NCBI RefSeq assembly: GCF_001411555.2
Contig: NC_049901.1
Location: forward strand, 36,838,838 to 36,902,837
Origin: Juglans regia
Lineage: Eukaryota > Streptophyta > Magnoliopsida > Fagales > Juglandaceae
DNA: 64,000 bases
Direction of reading: 5' to 3'
Below the pieces are notes generated by a model, which saw only the letters and a program-made list of their open reading frames with translations, was not told the DNA's origin and searched no databases. The translations under genes and the position numbers were made by a program. Each line of letters opens with the position of its first letter. The stretch's first letter is position 1. This document shows positions 35,623 to 47,699 of the stretch, piece after piece.

Positions 35623-36130
35623 CCCTTAGGAGACCTTTGACTATATCTCGAGGTTGATGTTTAAATGTCTGCTATTTTGGCATGTTATCTTTGGCCATGA
35701 ATGATACGGTCTAAAAAGAAATTGCTAAGAAAGCGACTAGACTAAAACTGAATTACATGAGAGCAAAGCAAAAACTATTTGGTAACACATCGATAATGGT
35801 GTGTACTCATTACTGGCAAGTTGTGTTGTTTCTTGCGAGTTGCGACATAGCTGTGAGTACATTATGTTTTATGGAGATTAAGCATTTCTCTGAGTCATTT
35901 GGACTTGAGAGGGATTTGGAATGCTTAGTCTGATGTGACCAAATTAGTTGAGGCATAATGAGACACTTTTAGGTATGTTGCTATGCTAGTCTTCTCTTAG
36001 AGAGATTTTATATAATGCTCCAATATTTCTTTTACAGCTGTGTTCGATTGTCGCACAACATATTTGCCAATATGAACAGGATGAAGAATATATTGAGAGA
36101 TGCAGACCTTGGGTCTTACTCACTATGTTC
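35623..36130 (+). mobile_element. Retroelement 3' internal region
   Basis: Non-coding stretch between the hAT insertion and the polypurine tract. No RT or RNase H motif recognised. Confidence 0.35.
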
Positions 36131-36522
36131 GAGTGGGAGATGTAAGAATGGGACACCCATAGGGGACACCCATAGTGGACACCCCTTCTCCTTCTCTTGG
36201 GAGTTATGAAGGTCTTAAGCTATTTCATTAACCTTGATGGCTGGTCCTTAATGGCCAGCTGGAGGTTACACTTAGATGAGGCACTTGCATCATAAACAAG
36301 TTCTCTATCTCAAATAGTTCTCTCTAGTTCCGGCATTTAGGATGTGGGATTTGTGAGTGTTGCTCTACTCTTATCGCGTAGCACACTTTACCATCAATAC
36401 GGGAGATTACGGATGAACAACAACGATGTCGGAAAATCCGTGGAACAACTGCACTCGATCCAAGATATTTCCGACGAGGTAATATCGCTTTTGTTGTGTA
36501 CTTTAATCTGGTATTTCTAACA
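36131..36522 (+). mobile_element. Copia-type LTR with preceding polypurine tract
   Basis: The purine tract GAGTGGGAGA (36131-36140) is directly followed by TGTAAGAATGGGACACCC, and the LTR runs to TTTCTAACA at 36522 (382 bp, TG...CA). Its start matches the fragment at 28708-28777. An AGTGGGAGATGT junction is characteristic of Copia 3' LTRs in plants. Confidence 0.65.
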
Positions 36523-37410
36523 TCTTCCAATCATGGGCACTCAGATCCAATGTACATAGTATATTGTAGAAAGGTAGTGAACAAGATTTGAGGATTTTTT
36601 GTTCTTTCACTTCAAATTAGTGGACCTAATTTTGGAGCAATGATTCATACGGTTAGTTTTGAGTTGACTGTACTATTTACTTTTCTTCAAAGATATATGG
36701 ACTTCCCTTAAACACAACACATGGACTTCGATGTTCTTTCAAAGGTACTTACTGCTAGCTTCCTAGTTGTCTATAGTTTGTTGCACATGCAGTGTATTCA
36801 TCTTCTTGTACTATAATCAAAATAGTCATTCAAGATTTCGAAAAGCTTAAAAAAAAAAAAAAAAAGGACAAAACCCTTTGTTTCCGGCTTGCTTACATTA
36901 TTGGGCTTATTGTTTTATAATGATCATGCATTAAGGGTTGTTTATGGAATAACGTTGGAAAGCTTGCTTGAGTAATATAACTCCTTATTCTTGATTTTAT
37001 CAGTCTTAGTCATACGGTCGCTCATTATGTCAACATATATATATATATATATTACTGAAGATAACAAAATTAAAGATGAAGAATAACATTTCTCGAAGCC
37101 TTTATTTTTATATGAATGTGAGCGACTAGACAAGCCCGTGAGGATGTCTGCAACAATGCATCAATATTGAAAGAAATGGACCTGTATGAGAAGCATCGAA
37201 CACCAGTACTGAACCAGAATAATCTTATTGGAATGCTTTTAATTATTGGGATGCTATTCTTATCTTCAGAGTGCATGAAAAACCTTTTCCCAACTTGAAC
37301 TGTCTCGTTTGTTCTAGAAAGGAAAACAACACAAGATATATATATATATATATATACACACCGGGGATAGAGATCAATGCGAGTAGTGTGGGATGTGTTT
37401 GGGATCAAAA
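36523..37410. other. Downstream flank of TET2, no other gene seen
   Basis: Includes an A run (36849-36866) and TA tracts at 37037-37052 and 37339-37357. The part nearest 37410 is presumably TET2 3' UTR. Confidence 0.4.
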
Positions 37411-39615
37411 TCAAACCCAACCTTGCTTGTAGCGGCGGAAGAGGTCCTCTGTTTGGGCATTCTTGAAGGCACTGCAGGCAATGAGATAGACCCATATCAG
37501 CACCACCACTGCCACAATAAGAACTACATTGGCTTTCCTCCATTCTTTTCGTAGGTTCCCCAACAGACCAGCCCTGCATGAGTTACAATTGTAGCACAGC
37601 ACACTCTGGTCATTGTTCCACAACAGGCAGTCTGGGTCACCCATTGGATTCACTGGGTTTAACCAAAATGTTGGGTTGACATAATTGTACCCACAAACTG
37701 TTGGAGGTTTACAACAACCTGACTGCAACATGAAAATAACCAAAACTCAGTTAAAAAAAAAAAAAAAAACAGTATAATTATAGTGATAGAAAAATGCTAT
37801 TTGTACTTAACAAAAACTTACTTCTCTACGTGTCAGTTATTGATATGCTGAAAATGAATCTTGTAAGTTAAAATATAAGTAAAAATTGCAAATACATGTA
37901 ACACTACTCGTAACAACAAAGAACGGCACCCTCACACCAAACCATAACAACCTTTTCTTTTTTAATCTTATGCAGTCAAGACAAAAGCCATGCCTCAATT
38001 ATTGTAGGTTGATTATTAGTTTAATGTGTGTCTGTATTGCATTATTACTCATAAAAGTGTGCTGGAAAGATAACTGTCTATTGGCACAAACTCTAATGGG
38101 TATGATTTTTCCTTGCTTTAGAAGCATGGGGAGGACCCCATAGAGCATATGCTGATTAAAAAGTAGCCAGCTAATTTTGTGGACCACTTTGGGCTACTTG
38201 AACACTATATCAAATAATAACATCAATGGGTCCTCTTTTACTTTTTTTTTTTTTTTTTTCAAAGTAAAATTGGGTTTATTAGAGTAAGGCTGGATTCAAG
38301 TCTAATCCTCAGTGCAAGCATTTTTATTTTTATTTTTTAAAAAAAGAATTTTTTTAAGTGGGTACCTGTTTTTACTAGTAATTAGTATTTTAATACTTCA
38401 ACTCTTATTTGATTAAGAATATAAGTAAAATAAGAAAACTTAACTATCACATCTTAGATAAGTCTTCAAAATTTTATGCACCCACCAAAGACTAACGGAT
38501 TGTTTGGGAAACACATCACATCTCATCTCATCTTATTTCAAATTTCTCATAATTTCCTTTTCAATAATCATTCAAACACAAACATTTTTCAATTTCAAAT
38601 ATTCAATTTTTTTTATCGAATCACTACCTAATCATTACAATTTTACCAAACTTACAAATAAAATACAAAAAATAATTTAATTTTTTTAAAATTTTAAAAT
38701 AAAAATTATATTATTATAATAATATAATTTTCAATTTTATAATATTTTTATTCGATTTTTATTCTAAAGTTCCATAAAACATTTAAGCGTAAAGTTGACA
38801 CTGATGAGACGGAGAAGCAGAGACAAATGTCATGGGACTAGAAAGTCCTTGCGGCAACAGTTGACCATTTTAGTAAAGTGAAAAGGCTAAGACAGTGTCT
38901 GGATCAACCAAATCGACATTCTCGTATGCACAGGAGAATGCTGCTCGTGTTGTGTTCATCTAATAAACACTAACAGCACAAAAAATAAAAAATAGAAAGC
39001 TCCATAAAAGCAATGAAAAAGGGTATCTTTCCTGGAATTCCTTCTCTATAAAATTTATAATTGACCAGGGAAAAAATGTTTCTGCAAATTGCAACGCAAA
39101 ATTCAAGGAAAACTTGCCTGAAGAGGAGAGATATGAGCGGCGAAAAACTGATCAGAGGTGATGTAATTTTGGGTAAGCTTAGCACAAACGTCGGAATCGG
39201 CCAAACAGGTCCGAATCTTACCCCAGTTCCCAGAGTTGGTGACGTGGTCCCTGAGCCAGGCGGAGAAGCCGTCAAGCCGGTACTCCCTGTACCCTGTGCT
39301 GGGGACGGAGTAGCTGCCATCAGGGCGGGTGACGATGAAGGCGAAGACGAGAAGGATGAGGAGGAGGGCGATGAGGACAGCCATACAGAAGAGGTAAAAG
39401 GCAAGGAGGCCTTGACGGTTCCAGTAGGCGCCGACGAAGCCGGCCAAGGAGACGAGGAGGATGAGGACGCCGAGGATGACCACCGGCCAACGGAAGTAGT
39501 GGATGCACTCGTTGTCGGGCTTAGAGGCGAGCCAGATGCCTGCCCCGATTATGGGGATGGAGGCGAGGAGGGCAACGAAGTTGAGGATAGCTGTTATGTT
39601 GTTGCTGACTCCCAT
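37411..39615 (-). CDS. TET2: Tetraspanin-2
   Basis: Two exons: 39615-39118 (166 codons) and 37722-37411 (103 codons plus TGA), giving 269 residues. Membrane segments lie at about 8-29, 45-67, 72-97 and 230-252. The large extracellular loop (about 98-229) carries the plant tetraspanin signature GCCKPP (168-173) and paired cysteines including CYNCNSC (209-215). The C-terminal tail NAQTEDLFRRYKQGWV is the TET1/TET2 type and agrees best with my memory of Arabidopsis TET2. Tetraspanins organise plasma-membrane microdomains (family knowledge). I start at 39615 (MGVSNNIT) as in homologues; no ATG lies just upstream. The intron interrupts the loop immediately before SGCCKPP. Its donor is GC (CAG|GCAAGT) and its acceptor TTGCAG, a GC-AG intron. 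Same strand as CDA1, about 15.8 kb away. Confidence 0.95.
37723..39117 (-). other. GC-AG intron of TET2
   Basis: 1,395 bp. Donor reads CAG|GCAAGT on the minus strand (39120-39112); acceptor is TTGCAG at 37728-37723. Contains a MITE-like block (38502-38782) and T/A runs. No alternative GT donor keeps the frame and the conserved LQSGCC junction. Confidence 0.85.
38502..38782. mobile_element. MITE in the TET2 intron
   Basis: GATTGTTTGGGAAACACATC start, CATCTCATCTCATCTTATTT, and the AT-rich core of the Tourist-like family, but longer (about 280 bp) and with an extra CAAACACAAACATTTTTC segment. Confidence 0.5.
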
Positions 39616-40511
39616 GGCTTCCAAAGAAAAAAAAAGATATGAATCGGAGAAATTGAGGTAGAAAGAAAGTAACTGAAAGATAACTGAGAGTGAGAGACGA
39701 GGATGATATCTGGTGGTGACAACTTGAGTTATGACTGATGGGTGAGCTCCAACATCTATTCTTTCTCCAAATTCTTACAATATTAAACCAAACTAGCATA
39801 AGGTATTAAGGCTGACTCTTTCAACTATCTTCAACTGTACTAAACTATGCGGATTGGATAATTTTCCACCGTGTAAGTACTTCCTGTTGTTGGATTGTCA
39901 TCAAATGATAAAGAGAAATTTTAATTACAGTACTTATTTAGAGATTATATGTGTAAATTTTTTATTAAATAGAAAAAAAATATTATTTTAATAAGAATAT
40001 TATTATAATTTAAAAAATATTAAAGATAAAATTAATTAAACTTATAATATAATTCCTATTTAGAAATTGTACGTAGTATTGCTCAATGATAAATGATATT
40101 TATATAATATTAAAAAGTGTAAATCTCATAAATTTTTTTATTAAAAATAAATATAAAATTCATATAAAAAATTATTTTTTTAACACTAAACTTTAATGTG
40201 CACAAAACTTTAGACATTTTAAAACTTTACCTAACATTATTCTTATTAAATAGAATAAAGAAAGAGTATATTTTAAATCACTTTTTATTCCAATGATTCA
40301 TATAAAAATTTTAAATTTTATAATATCAATTAATAAGGTTAAAGAAATAGTACTGTTATTTTTTTAAAAAAACAAAAAAGACATATGTTGGTGTCAAATC
40401 CACGTTTGATCCAACAAACATAAGGCCTAAGGAGAAAAGAAAGGGAAAAAGAGACTCTTTTGACTTTCAATTTATGTATTAACATTAGAGTAAACTACAC
40501 AATTTCTCATT
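39616..40511 (-). promoter_or_regulatory. TET2 upstream region
   Basis: Pyrimidine-rich leader on the coding strand next to the ATG (39616-39720), then AT-rich DNA. No specific element could be assigned with confidence. Confidence 0.4.
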
Positions 40512-41110
40512 GTTTACACAATCTCTACACACCATGGTCCCGCGTGACTTTTCCCATTCTCTCCTCTCCACACAACCTCTTTGTCCTCTCTCTCTTTCTC
40601 TGTGTATATCCCACTTCCATAGCAATCAAAGCGGCAATGTCTTTCATAGGGGTAAGCTTAAGCCATCACTGCAAGTCTGCAACCTTCTCTTCTTGTTCAT
40701 TTCACTTCATTTCGATCAAACCATTTCCTTTAGATCTAATGTTTGGTTCCCCTTTATTTCTTTTTTTTTTAAATATATATATTGGGCGTGCATCTAAATA
40801 TGATATAGATCTTAATTTCTTGTAATTCAGAGTAACTCTCTTTAAATTCTGGGATTTTATTTGATGGAGCTTTTACTGGAAAAATTCGAATATATATTTG
40901 CCTTACTGATTTTCCCTTTTTATTGTTTCGAAATTCTAATTCTTATCAAAAAAAGAAATAAAGAAATAAAGGGGAACCAAACATTAGATCTAAAGGAAAC
41001 GGTTTCAGGATCAAAACGAAGTGAAATGAACATGAAGAGAAGGTTGCAGACTTGTAGTGATGGGAAAAGCCACGTGGACTGGTGGCGTGTGGAGGTTGTG
41101 TGAACAGTGA
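40512..41110. repeat. Inverted duplication (foldback) upstream of TET2
   Basis: Strong arms 40664-40761 and 40962-41062 are reverse complements with roughly six substitutions and one small gap over about 98 bp; both contain AAGTCTGCAACCTTCTCTTC and TTTAGATCTAATGTTTGG. The spacer is 200 bp. Pairing resumes further out (ACACACCATGGTCCCGCGTG with its counterpart near 41066-41095) after a roughly 105-bp segment present only on the left. Transcription would give a long hairpin. Confidence 0.75.
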
Positions 41111-41256
41111 GAGGTTGTGTAGCTTTACTCCTGAAGGAAGGGGAGTGATGGATTTTGAGGGAAGAACCGGTAGAAGGGAGAAAACCGGGTTTGCCACGTG
41201 AGTGTGTAGTGTGTGCTAGTGAACCGGGGGCTAAGTAGAGTTTTTCTTAACATTAA

Positions 41257-41453
41257 GGCCCCGTTTATATACAGAAATAGTTTTATATTATCTCATCATT
41301 ATAACTTTCTCAAATTACCACATAAAATATAATAAACAATTCAACTTTTCAAATCTTAAAACAATAATAATATTAAAAAATAATATTATAATAATATTTT
41401 ATTCAATTTTCATTTAAAATCATCTCATCTCATCTTACTATCCAAACGAGGCC
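41257..41453 (-). mobile_element. Tourist-like MITE with TAA target duplication
   Basis: 197 bp between TAA (41254-41256) and TAA (41454-41456). Termini GGCCCCGTTTATATA and TATCCAAACGAGGCC are imperfect inverted repeats. The best-preserved copy in the window. Confidence 0.8.
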
Positions 41454-41504
41454 TAATGCTTACACATAAAGTTAGGTTGGATGATGTTGTTCATAGATAA
41501 ATAT

Positions 41505-41692
41505 GAGTAATATTAGATACAGTTGTGAGTTGTATAAGTGTTGTACACTCATTTTAAAAAAGAGTAGAGCCAATTATGAAAAAATTAATTTTTTTATATA
41601 AATCTCATATTTACTTACTTTTTAAAAATAAGTACATGATATTTGTATATTCGATAACTGTAAATATAATTTATTTTTTATAAAAAAAAAAT
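41505..41692. mobile_element. MITE family 3 copy
   Basis: Starts GAGTAATATTAGATACAG and contains TTGTACACTCATTTTAAAAAA. The same plan (GAGTAATACTAGATATAA, GTGCATTCATTTTGAAAAAA) is seen at 52708-52860. Confidence 0.5.
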
Positions 41693-42750
41693 GATAAGAT
41701 AAATGGCCTTGAAATGAGGTGTGCATGTGAACGCGGCTTATTCTATTGATGAATGACGGAATAGATGGCAGATAGTGCGGCTTTTGACTTTACTTCTTAC
41801 CGCAAAGGCTAGCTTTTTTTTCTTCTTTCTTTTTATTTATAAGAGATATTCATTAATAAAATGTCAAGAGAGTTACTTAGCATCAACTAATAGATTGATA
41901 TCATGTTAAGAAAGAACTAATACATTGAAATATGCATTTTGCATAATTAACTACGAAATAAAATGTCACCAAACTTTTGTGGGTATGAGTTTGTCTCATG
42001 TATAAGTTATAACGGGTTCAGTTTCAATGGGATCGAACTAGATGGGTTAGACCCAAGTCAAATCCCACTTTTATGTCTTTAACCATTTGAGAAATATTCT
42101 ATTTCAATCTAGATTTTCTTATTTCTTATCATATTTTTTAAAAATGAATATCTATTTAAATTGTTGGCATATCAAACCAATTAAATATGATAAAATTTAA
42201 GATAAAAAACAACTTTGTTATGATCAATGCATTGTCTTCTTAGATAACTTCATAGCAACTAAACATCTAACCATATAGTGTATTAATTGCCTATCAAAGG
42301 CGTACGTCTTGATAATTTTGGAGAAGAATGATTAATTACTTTAATCATCCCAATGAGTCTCTCACAATTACAATGTCAATTATCCTAATATTGCAACAAA
42401 AAATACTAAATATTATACCTTCATCCTACTTTTATCTTACTATGATTAGTTAACATAACCCATCAACCTTTGAACATTTTATTTTTTAAATAAAGAACCA
42501 TTTAAAAAAAAAAGTGATGGAAAGTGTCACATTTACATAATGGAAGAAACTCAAGATAGAAGTATAGTATATAACATTAATCGTTTGCAACACATACGTA
42601 CACAAATGACTACTTTGTTTGTGAGGCGTGGACATTTTTTACCCCACCCCACCTCTACCGCCTCCTCTCCCTGCTTGTATTGATGAGTAGGAGGGTGGAT
42701 TACCAAAGTCACTATCCTAGATTTGCTCATTCCAAATTGAAACACACTCT
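41693..42750. other. AT-rich intergenic DNA, no gene seen
   Basis: No conserved ORF or clear repeat recognised. Confidence 0.35.
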
Positions 42751-43533
42751 AAGACCATGTTTGGATACTAAAAATGTTTGAAAATATTTGATGATTCTGA
42801 AAATTTGTTTGAGATTAGGTTTTGAAAATTGAGAGATCAAAATTTGCACGTCCTCTTGCTTATAGATATGAGATACTTAATCTAAATTATCATCCCAATC
42901 AAGGCGCAAAGTTGGCTCAAGCCGTAGGACCTTTTGCTAAAATAATAAAGGAACCGGTACCCCCTACACTCTCTCTTAGGCTTGTGAGGTCACAAATATG
43001 TTCGCAAGAGCCAACTTGATCATCTTTCCCAAGGATCTCACGTTCTGATTTTCACATTCTTTTTCGGCAATCTCCTTGCCTACTTTATACTGTATGGAGC
43101 CACCGTCGAGCATAGTATTGCAGTGAATGGCGCTTAGGCCTAATAGAGGTCATCACTCCTCGTCCTAAACACCAACATGCCCCATGGCTGCATTTAGAAA
43201 ACAATATGGTCTACTCATCATCGCATGTTGTGGTAATCTCTGATGTATTGAGCTATGAAGACAAGAAGACAATGGTTGCCTTAAGAAGCTATTGGATTCA
43301 TGGAGGCTATTTTTTAAAATAAGTATTGTATTGAAATTTGTGAAATTGGATAGATAAAGTTAAAAAGTTGTATTTATTGTTGTGTTTGATTAATGATTAG
43401 GTAATGATTAAATGAAAATTTGAGAATTTGAAATAAAATATTTTGTGTTTGGGTAATGTTTGAAAATGACCTTATAAGAATAGTAGAGAAATGTTGATTT
43501 TTTTTTAAATTCTTTGTTTACCAAACATGGCCT
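42751..43533. mobile_element. Element bounded by ACCATGTTTGG / CCAAACATGG inverted ends
   Basis: GACCATGTTTGGATAC at the left and TTTACCAAACATGGCC at the right face each other over about 780 bp. MITE-like AT-rich DNA flanks a central, more complex segment (about 42830-43300) with no recognised domain. Either a larger related element or a MITE pair enclosing unrelated DNA. Confidence 0.45.
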
Positions 43534-43789
43534 TAAGACTAAAAATTGCCTCACATCCAAATCTATGATTATAAGCACCAACATAGGTATGTGTGAGAAT
43601 ATGTGTGTCGAAACCTAAAATGAGAGAGAAAGAAAGAAGTAGAGAAATGATAGAAAGAAGATAAGGAAGAACAATGGAGGAAAAGATGAAACGCAATATT
43701 GATTGAAGATTTTTGCTTATATATAGTTTATTTGCTTAGCTCGTTGGGCAAATAGGTTGCCTGCCTATTGACAAAAGATGTGGAGAGGA

Positions 43790-44336
43790 TTAGAGGTGAT
43801 TGGGTCTACTTATGGCTCCAGCCATATAAGTAGTTGTAAGCCTTGGAAGGGGCCGTAATACCAAGGTACAAGCTTTAGATTCCTTCGAAGTGTAACTGAC
43901 AGCTGCCTATATGGCTGGAGCCGTAAGTTGACCCAGTCACCAATGTTATACTCTTGTTCCTTCCTCTCTAGGTCTGCATACCTCTTCATCCAATCTTGTG
44001 CTTTGTGGAAACTGTGCTTCAAAATCTATAGAATTTGATCTCTAGGCCGAAGGACTTTCTATCGACTTTACTTTGGATGTTCTAGGAATATAGGTGAGAG
44101 GGAGAGGGGGTAAGTATACATATAAGGCCTTGAATGGGGTCAGTTTTGTGGAACTAATTTTGTGTAACCCACTAAGACTAGTCTTTTGGCTAGTCTCTAG
44201 CGAAGCACTTGAGATAGTTCTCTAAACTCTTGTTGACTACCTTTGACTGACTATTTGATTGAGGATGATAGGCAATAAAGTTATTTGTACTCTCTATAGT
44301 TTAAAGAGTTTGCAGAAACCTACTAGTAAAAGAACT
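43790..44336 (-). pseudogene. Gypsy integrase, C-terminal part (decayed)
   Basis: Minus-strand translation shows AYHPQSNSQSKVVNKSLENYL (about 44275-44220), the conserved integrase core around the third acidic residue, and a C-terminal domain with GDWVNLRLQPYRQ and LRRNLKLVPWYYGPFQ (ORF 44022-43810). Several stops and frameshifts. Truncated on the right of the protein at about 43790. It continues the fragment at 47711-48075 across the insertion at 44348-47699. Confidence 0.8.
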
Positions 44337-44347
44337 ATCATGGTATG

Positions 44348-47300
44348 TGTGACACCCCAACCCATGCTTGGAATTTAGCGGTGATTGAAGCGTCGTGACA
44401 TGCAATACAAGGTTACGTACGCCTCATACATGATAGTTAACATGCAATGCACCTAGCATGTTTCTAATAGTATGAAAATATCGTATTGAAAAAATAAAAT
44501 TTGCAAAGGAATGAGCAATATATCATGGTACCAAAACATGTTCTATTAATCCCAAATATGTAGATTTTAACATCCATACAAAAGTAGAGTCCTAAAACTT
44601 TGATCCTTTATGTTTAAATGTAGTCTTGTGCAACATAGTTAAAAGCATTATCCTTTCTTTTCTAAGATCTCCTGGATATCCTTAATTGACTTCAAAACAT
44701 CTTTTATGAACTTCTCAGCTTCTTATAGATGACTCGATTGTAGGACTCTCTTTGACTATTGGGGCTCATAGTGCTTATGTTTCACCATCGTGCTCATTAT
44801 CTTCTAACCTTGCCACAACTTCTACCATTTTGGGGTAACATATAGAAATAAGTTATGTCAAGAACAAATATAGAAATAACATAAGCATGCATAAGGTAAA
44901 CATGAACACGGATGCATGAGCATGAATGTGCAATTTCATAAAATCATATTTTTCTCCCATCTAGATTACTCTTTATAGAAAAATATTTGTTATCTGTTAA
45001 TGATAAAGCTTCATGTACAATATTACCATTACAGATTCAATTGCATATAATCATAATAAGTACAAACAATGATGGATATCTCACGGTCACCCATATAAAT
45101 CGTGTGCATCTGCTAGTTACTGCACCACATCGTTTCGACCAGCTGTGAATACGTCATAAGAGACACCCAGGAAGAATGACACGCTTTCACTATGAGTTAT
45201 CTTAAACCCTTGGCAGATCGACACGCCTTCACCAAAAGCTCATAATTGGTACAGCAGCTCGTAACGCCTTCATCATATTTACCATATGTTGCACTCAATA
45301 GTGTTAGACACCATTATTTCGTTCTAAAAACCTTGTGGTCTCATTCAAAATCTGTTGGCGGTACTTCGTCAACCCAGGGCTAACACTCTACTTTTAGTCA
45401 CTACAGAGTGAACATGAGAGTTCTATTAAGGCTTTTCCCTCATCCAAGCATTGGGTCGTGTCAAAAATTACTTTAATGCACAACCTGTAGACTTTGTATG
45501 GCATGTGAATATAACATGTAATCATAGCATGGCACCGAGTGTACAGGCCATGTTTATGTGATATATTTTCCTTGCTATGCTGCCATGATACGACCATATG
45601 AGCACAACTTATAACAATCCAACATGACCCTTAAGCAAGAATTGCAATAACCGAACATGTTACATAGGCATGATTCCAACAAGCACAAGATTCGAACATA
45701 GCATGTCAAATCGAGTACACACATGATTCAACATGGCAAGGAACAGAATATGTGACGTAGTAATCAAGGACTCAACAATCATAGATAGACACAAGTAATA
45801 CATATGCAACGTTTATGCAAAAACATGATCACATTATCCAAGAGTCAGTTAGAGGCTAACTTATAAAACTTTTGATTTAATAAGAATGTCGAAGAATCAA
45901 GCAAGCTGAAAATATAGGTTCTAAGCGTTAGAATTTGTTTTAAATGAAGTTCCTGAACTTACACAATAACCCGTGCACTAGAGGATTCAAAATCTACTTA
46001 CTAGCAACTCTCAACCCTAATCAGCCTTAGGGTCTACCCACCCTTCCAACCTCTTCTTTTAAATCAAAGATTACACACAAACACGCACCACAAAACCCTA
46101 GGTAGGCCGAATGACAATTATTTTGTCACCAAGCTTCACCTTCATGGCAAAAACCCTAAGAGATCGAGTAACACTAAATTTGTAACAAGCCTTTTCACTT
46201 GCATGGACAAAACTCCAGCTAACCAAATGGCATTTTGCTCATCCAAGAGGGTTCCCTCAACCACTTCAGTTCCTAGAATTTGGTATTAAAAACCCATAAA
46301 CCATGCACATGAACTGATTCAAACATGGCTTATGTCTCCATGCTCGAGATTCATAAACATCACGGACACTCCTTTATCTCTTCTTTCTAGCTTTATAAAT
46401 CCGGATTACAAAGTCACGAAAACAACATTTCTCCTACAAGTCGAGACCTCTAGGTTCACCCAACCCATGATATTTTTGTGACAAGAAACATAGAGGAGAG
46501 AATGAGTAGAGTTAGAGCTTTCTTACTGAGTGATGGCCTTCTCAGATAGGTGCTCCCCCAAATTCTTCATGTGGTTGTATGTGGAAGAGTGTTTGGAAAG
46601 AAATAAAATGAATGGGGTTTTATTCTAGAGGTGGGCAAGAAAGAGAGGAGGAGAGGAAATTAGAATAAACAAAAGTGACTATTCAGTTTCCCTCTCTCTA
46701 GTGTGTATCCCACTGGCCATTAATGGCTTGGTTTAAATACCCCCTCGTTTTCCCACACTTCTCTCTCTTATTATTACTCTACTTATACTATAAGAAGTCC
46801 ACAAACTAACTCACGCATTGATGCTAAGTGGCACCCTTTTCTTGCCCATGCCAAAATCCCCTTATTCCATTTATCATTGCTCCTTCTCAGACTACTCACC
46901 AAAATCTCTCTTGCATGTACACCAAGTGGCCCTTCTCACAACAACTGAGACCTCTCTCTCTTTCCTCGTCATTGGTCTACTCGGAAGTCTAAGAGACTTA
47001 CCATGCATGAGTGCCAATTGGCATAGCTGGATGCCTCTCTCCCTTCTTCATCCTATAGGCATCTTGGAACCCCAAGAGACACTCCATGCATGAGTCGCAA
47101 GTGGCCTCTTCTTGCCAAGGCCGATTACCCCTTTCTCCTCTGTCATCATTGGGCATCTCAAAAACCTAAGAGGCTCATCCGCATAGATGCCAAGTGGAAA
47201 CATGGAAGGTGGCAGCCATGTGGGTGACATGTGCCCTCTGTGCGCCCCTTCCTTTCCACTCAAACTTGCCTCCACTTTTCAGACATCATTAAATTCTTGA

Positions 47301-47699
47301 CCAAGCCTATTTCGATTGGCTCCCTAGGTCACACGTGGATCTCCTTCACTCAACCTTATCATTAGTCCATTGGAACTCTATGGGATAGGTTGCATGTGTG
47401 CCAAATGGCATAGCCCTATCCAATATTGTGTATCCATTCATCTTCCTTATAGATGCTTCCAAAAACCCTAAAAGACTTCCACTTATGGATGCCAAATGTC
47501 ATTCTTGGACAAAAACCAAAAATCAAAAGGCCCTAAAGGGCTTGGGCAGCTATCCATTTCAAAGTGTAAGGAATATTCTCAAAAAGCTTTTAACAAGAAA
47601 TCTCTAATAGTCACTGGCCCCATGGTCCACTAATTCTTAGCATTACTTAGGCCTAAATAAATGCTTACAGGACCTTAAAGTCCTAGCTTTTAATAAGGC
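44348..47699 (+). mobile_element. Large LTR-like repeat, copy B, inserted in Gypsy integrase
   Basis: 3,352 bp starting TGTGACACCCCAACCC. The flanks ATCATGGTATG (44337-44347) and ATCATCGTATG (47700-47710) match at 10 of 11 bases and rejoin the integrase reading frame at a conserved motif, so the ends are well placed. Homologous to copy A (3004-6723). The long direct repeat is unusual for an LTR element (normally 4-6 bp); a 5-bp duplication with chance extension, or a MULE-like mode (9-11 bp), are the alternatives. No ORF of retroelement type inside. Confidence 0.65.
46810..47520 (+). repeat. Degenerate tandem repeat, about 90-bp unit
   Basis: ATGCATGAGTGCCAAGTGGC-like boxes recur at about 46819, 46912, 47003, 47087, 47178, 47390 and 47480, mostly 85-100 bp apart. 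Between boxes are CATC.TTGG..C.CTAAGAGACT-type segments. Lies at the right end of LTR-like copy B and is missing from copy A. Confidence 0.6.

Noticed and set aside
30791..36130. Intact Copia element
   Set aside because: LTR and PPT are visible on the right, but no gag, RT, RNase H or integrase motif could be found in any frame.
39061..39642. 193-codon plus-strand ORF opposite TET2 exon 1
   Set aside because: Acidic low-complexity antisense shadow of the GC-rich tetraspanin exon.
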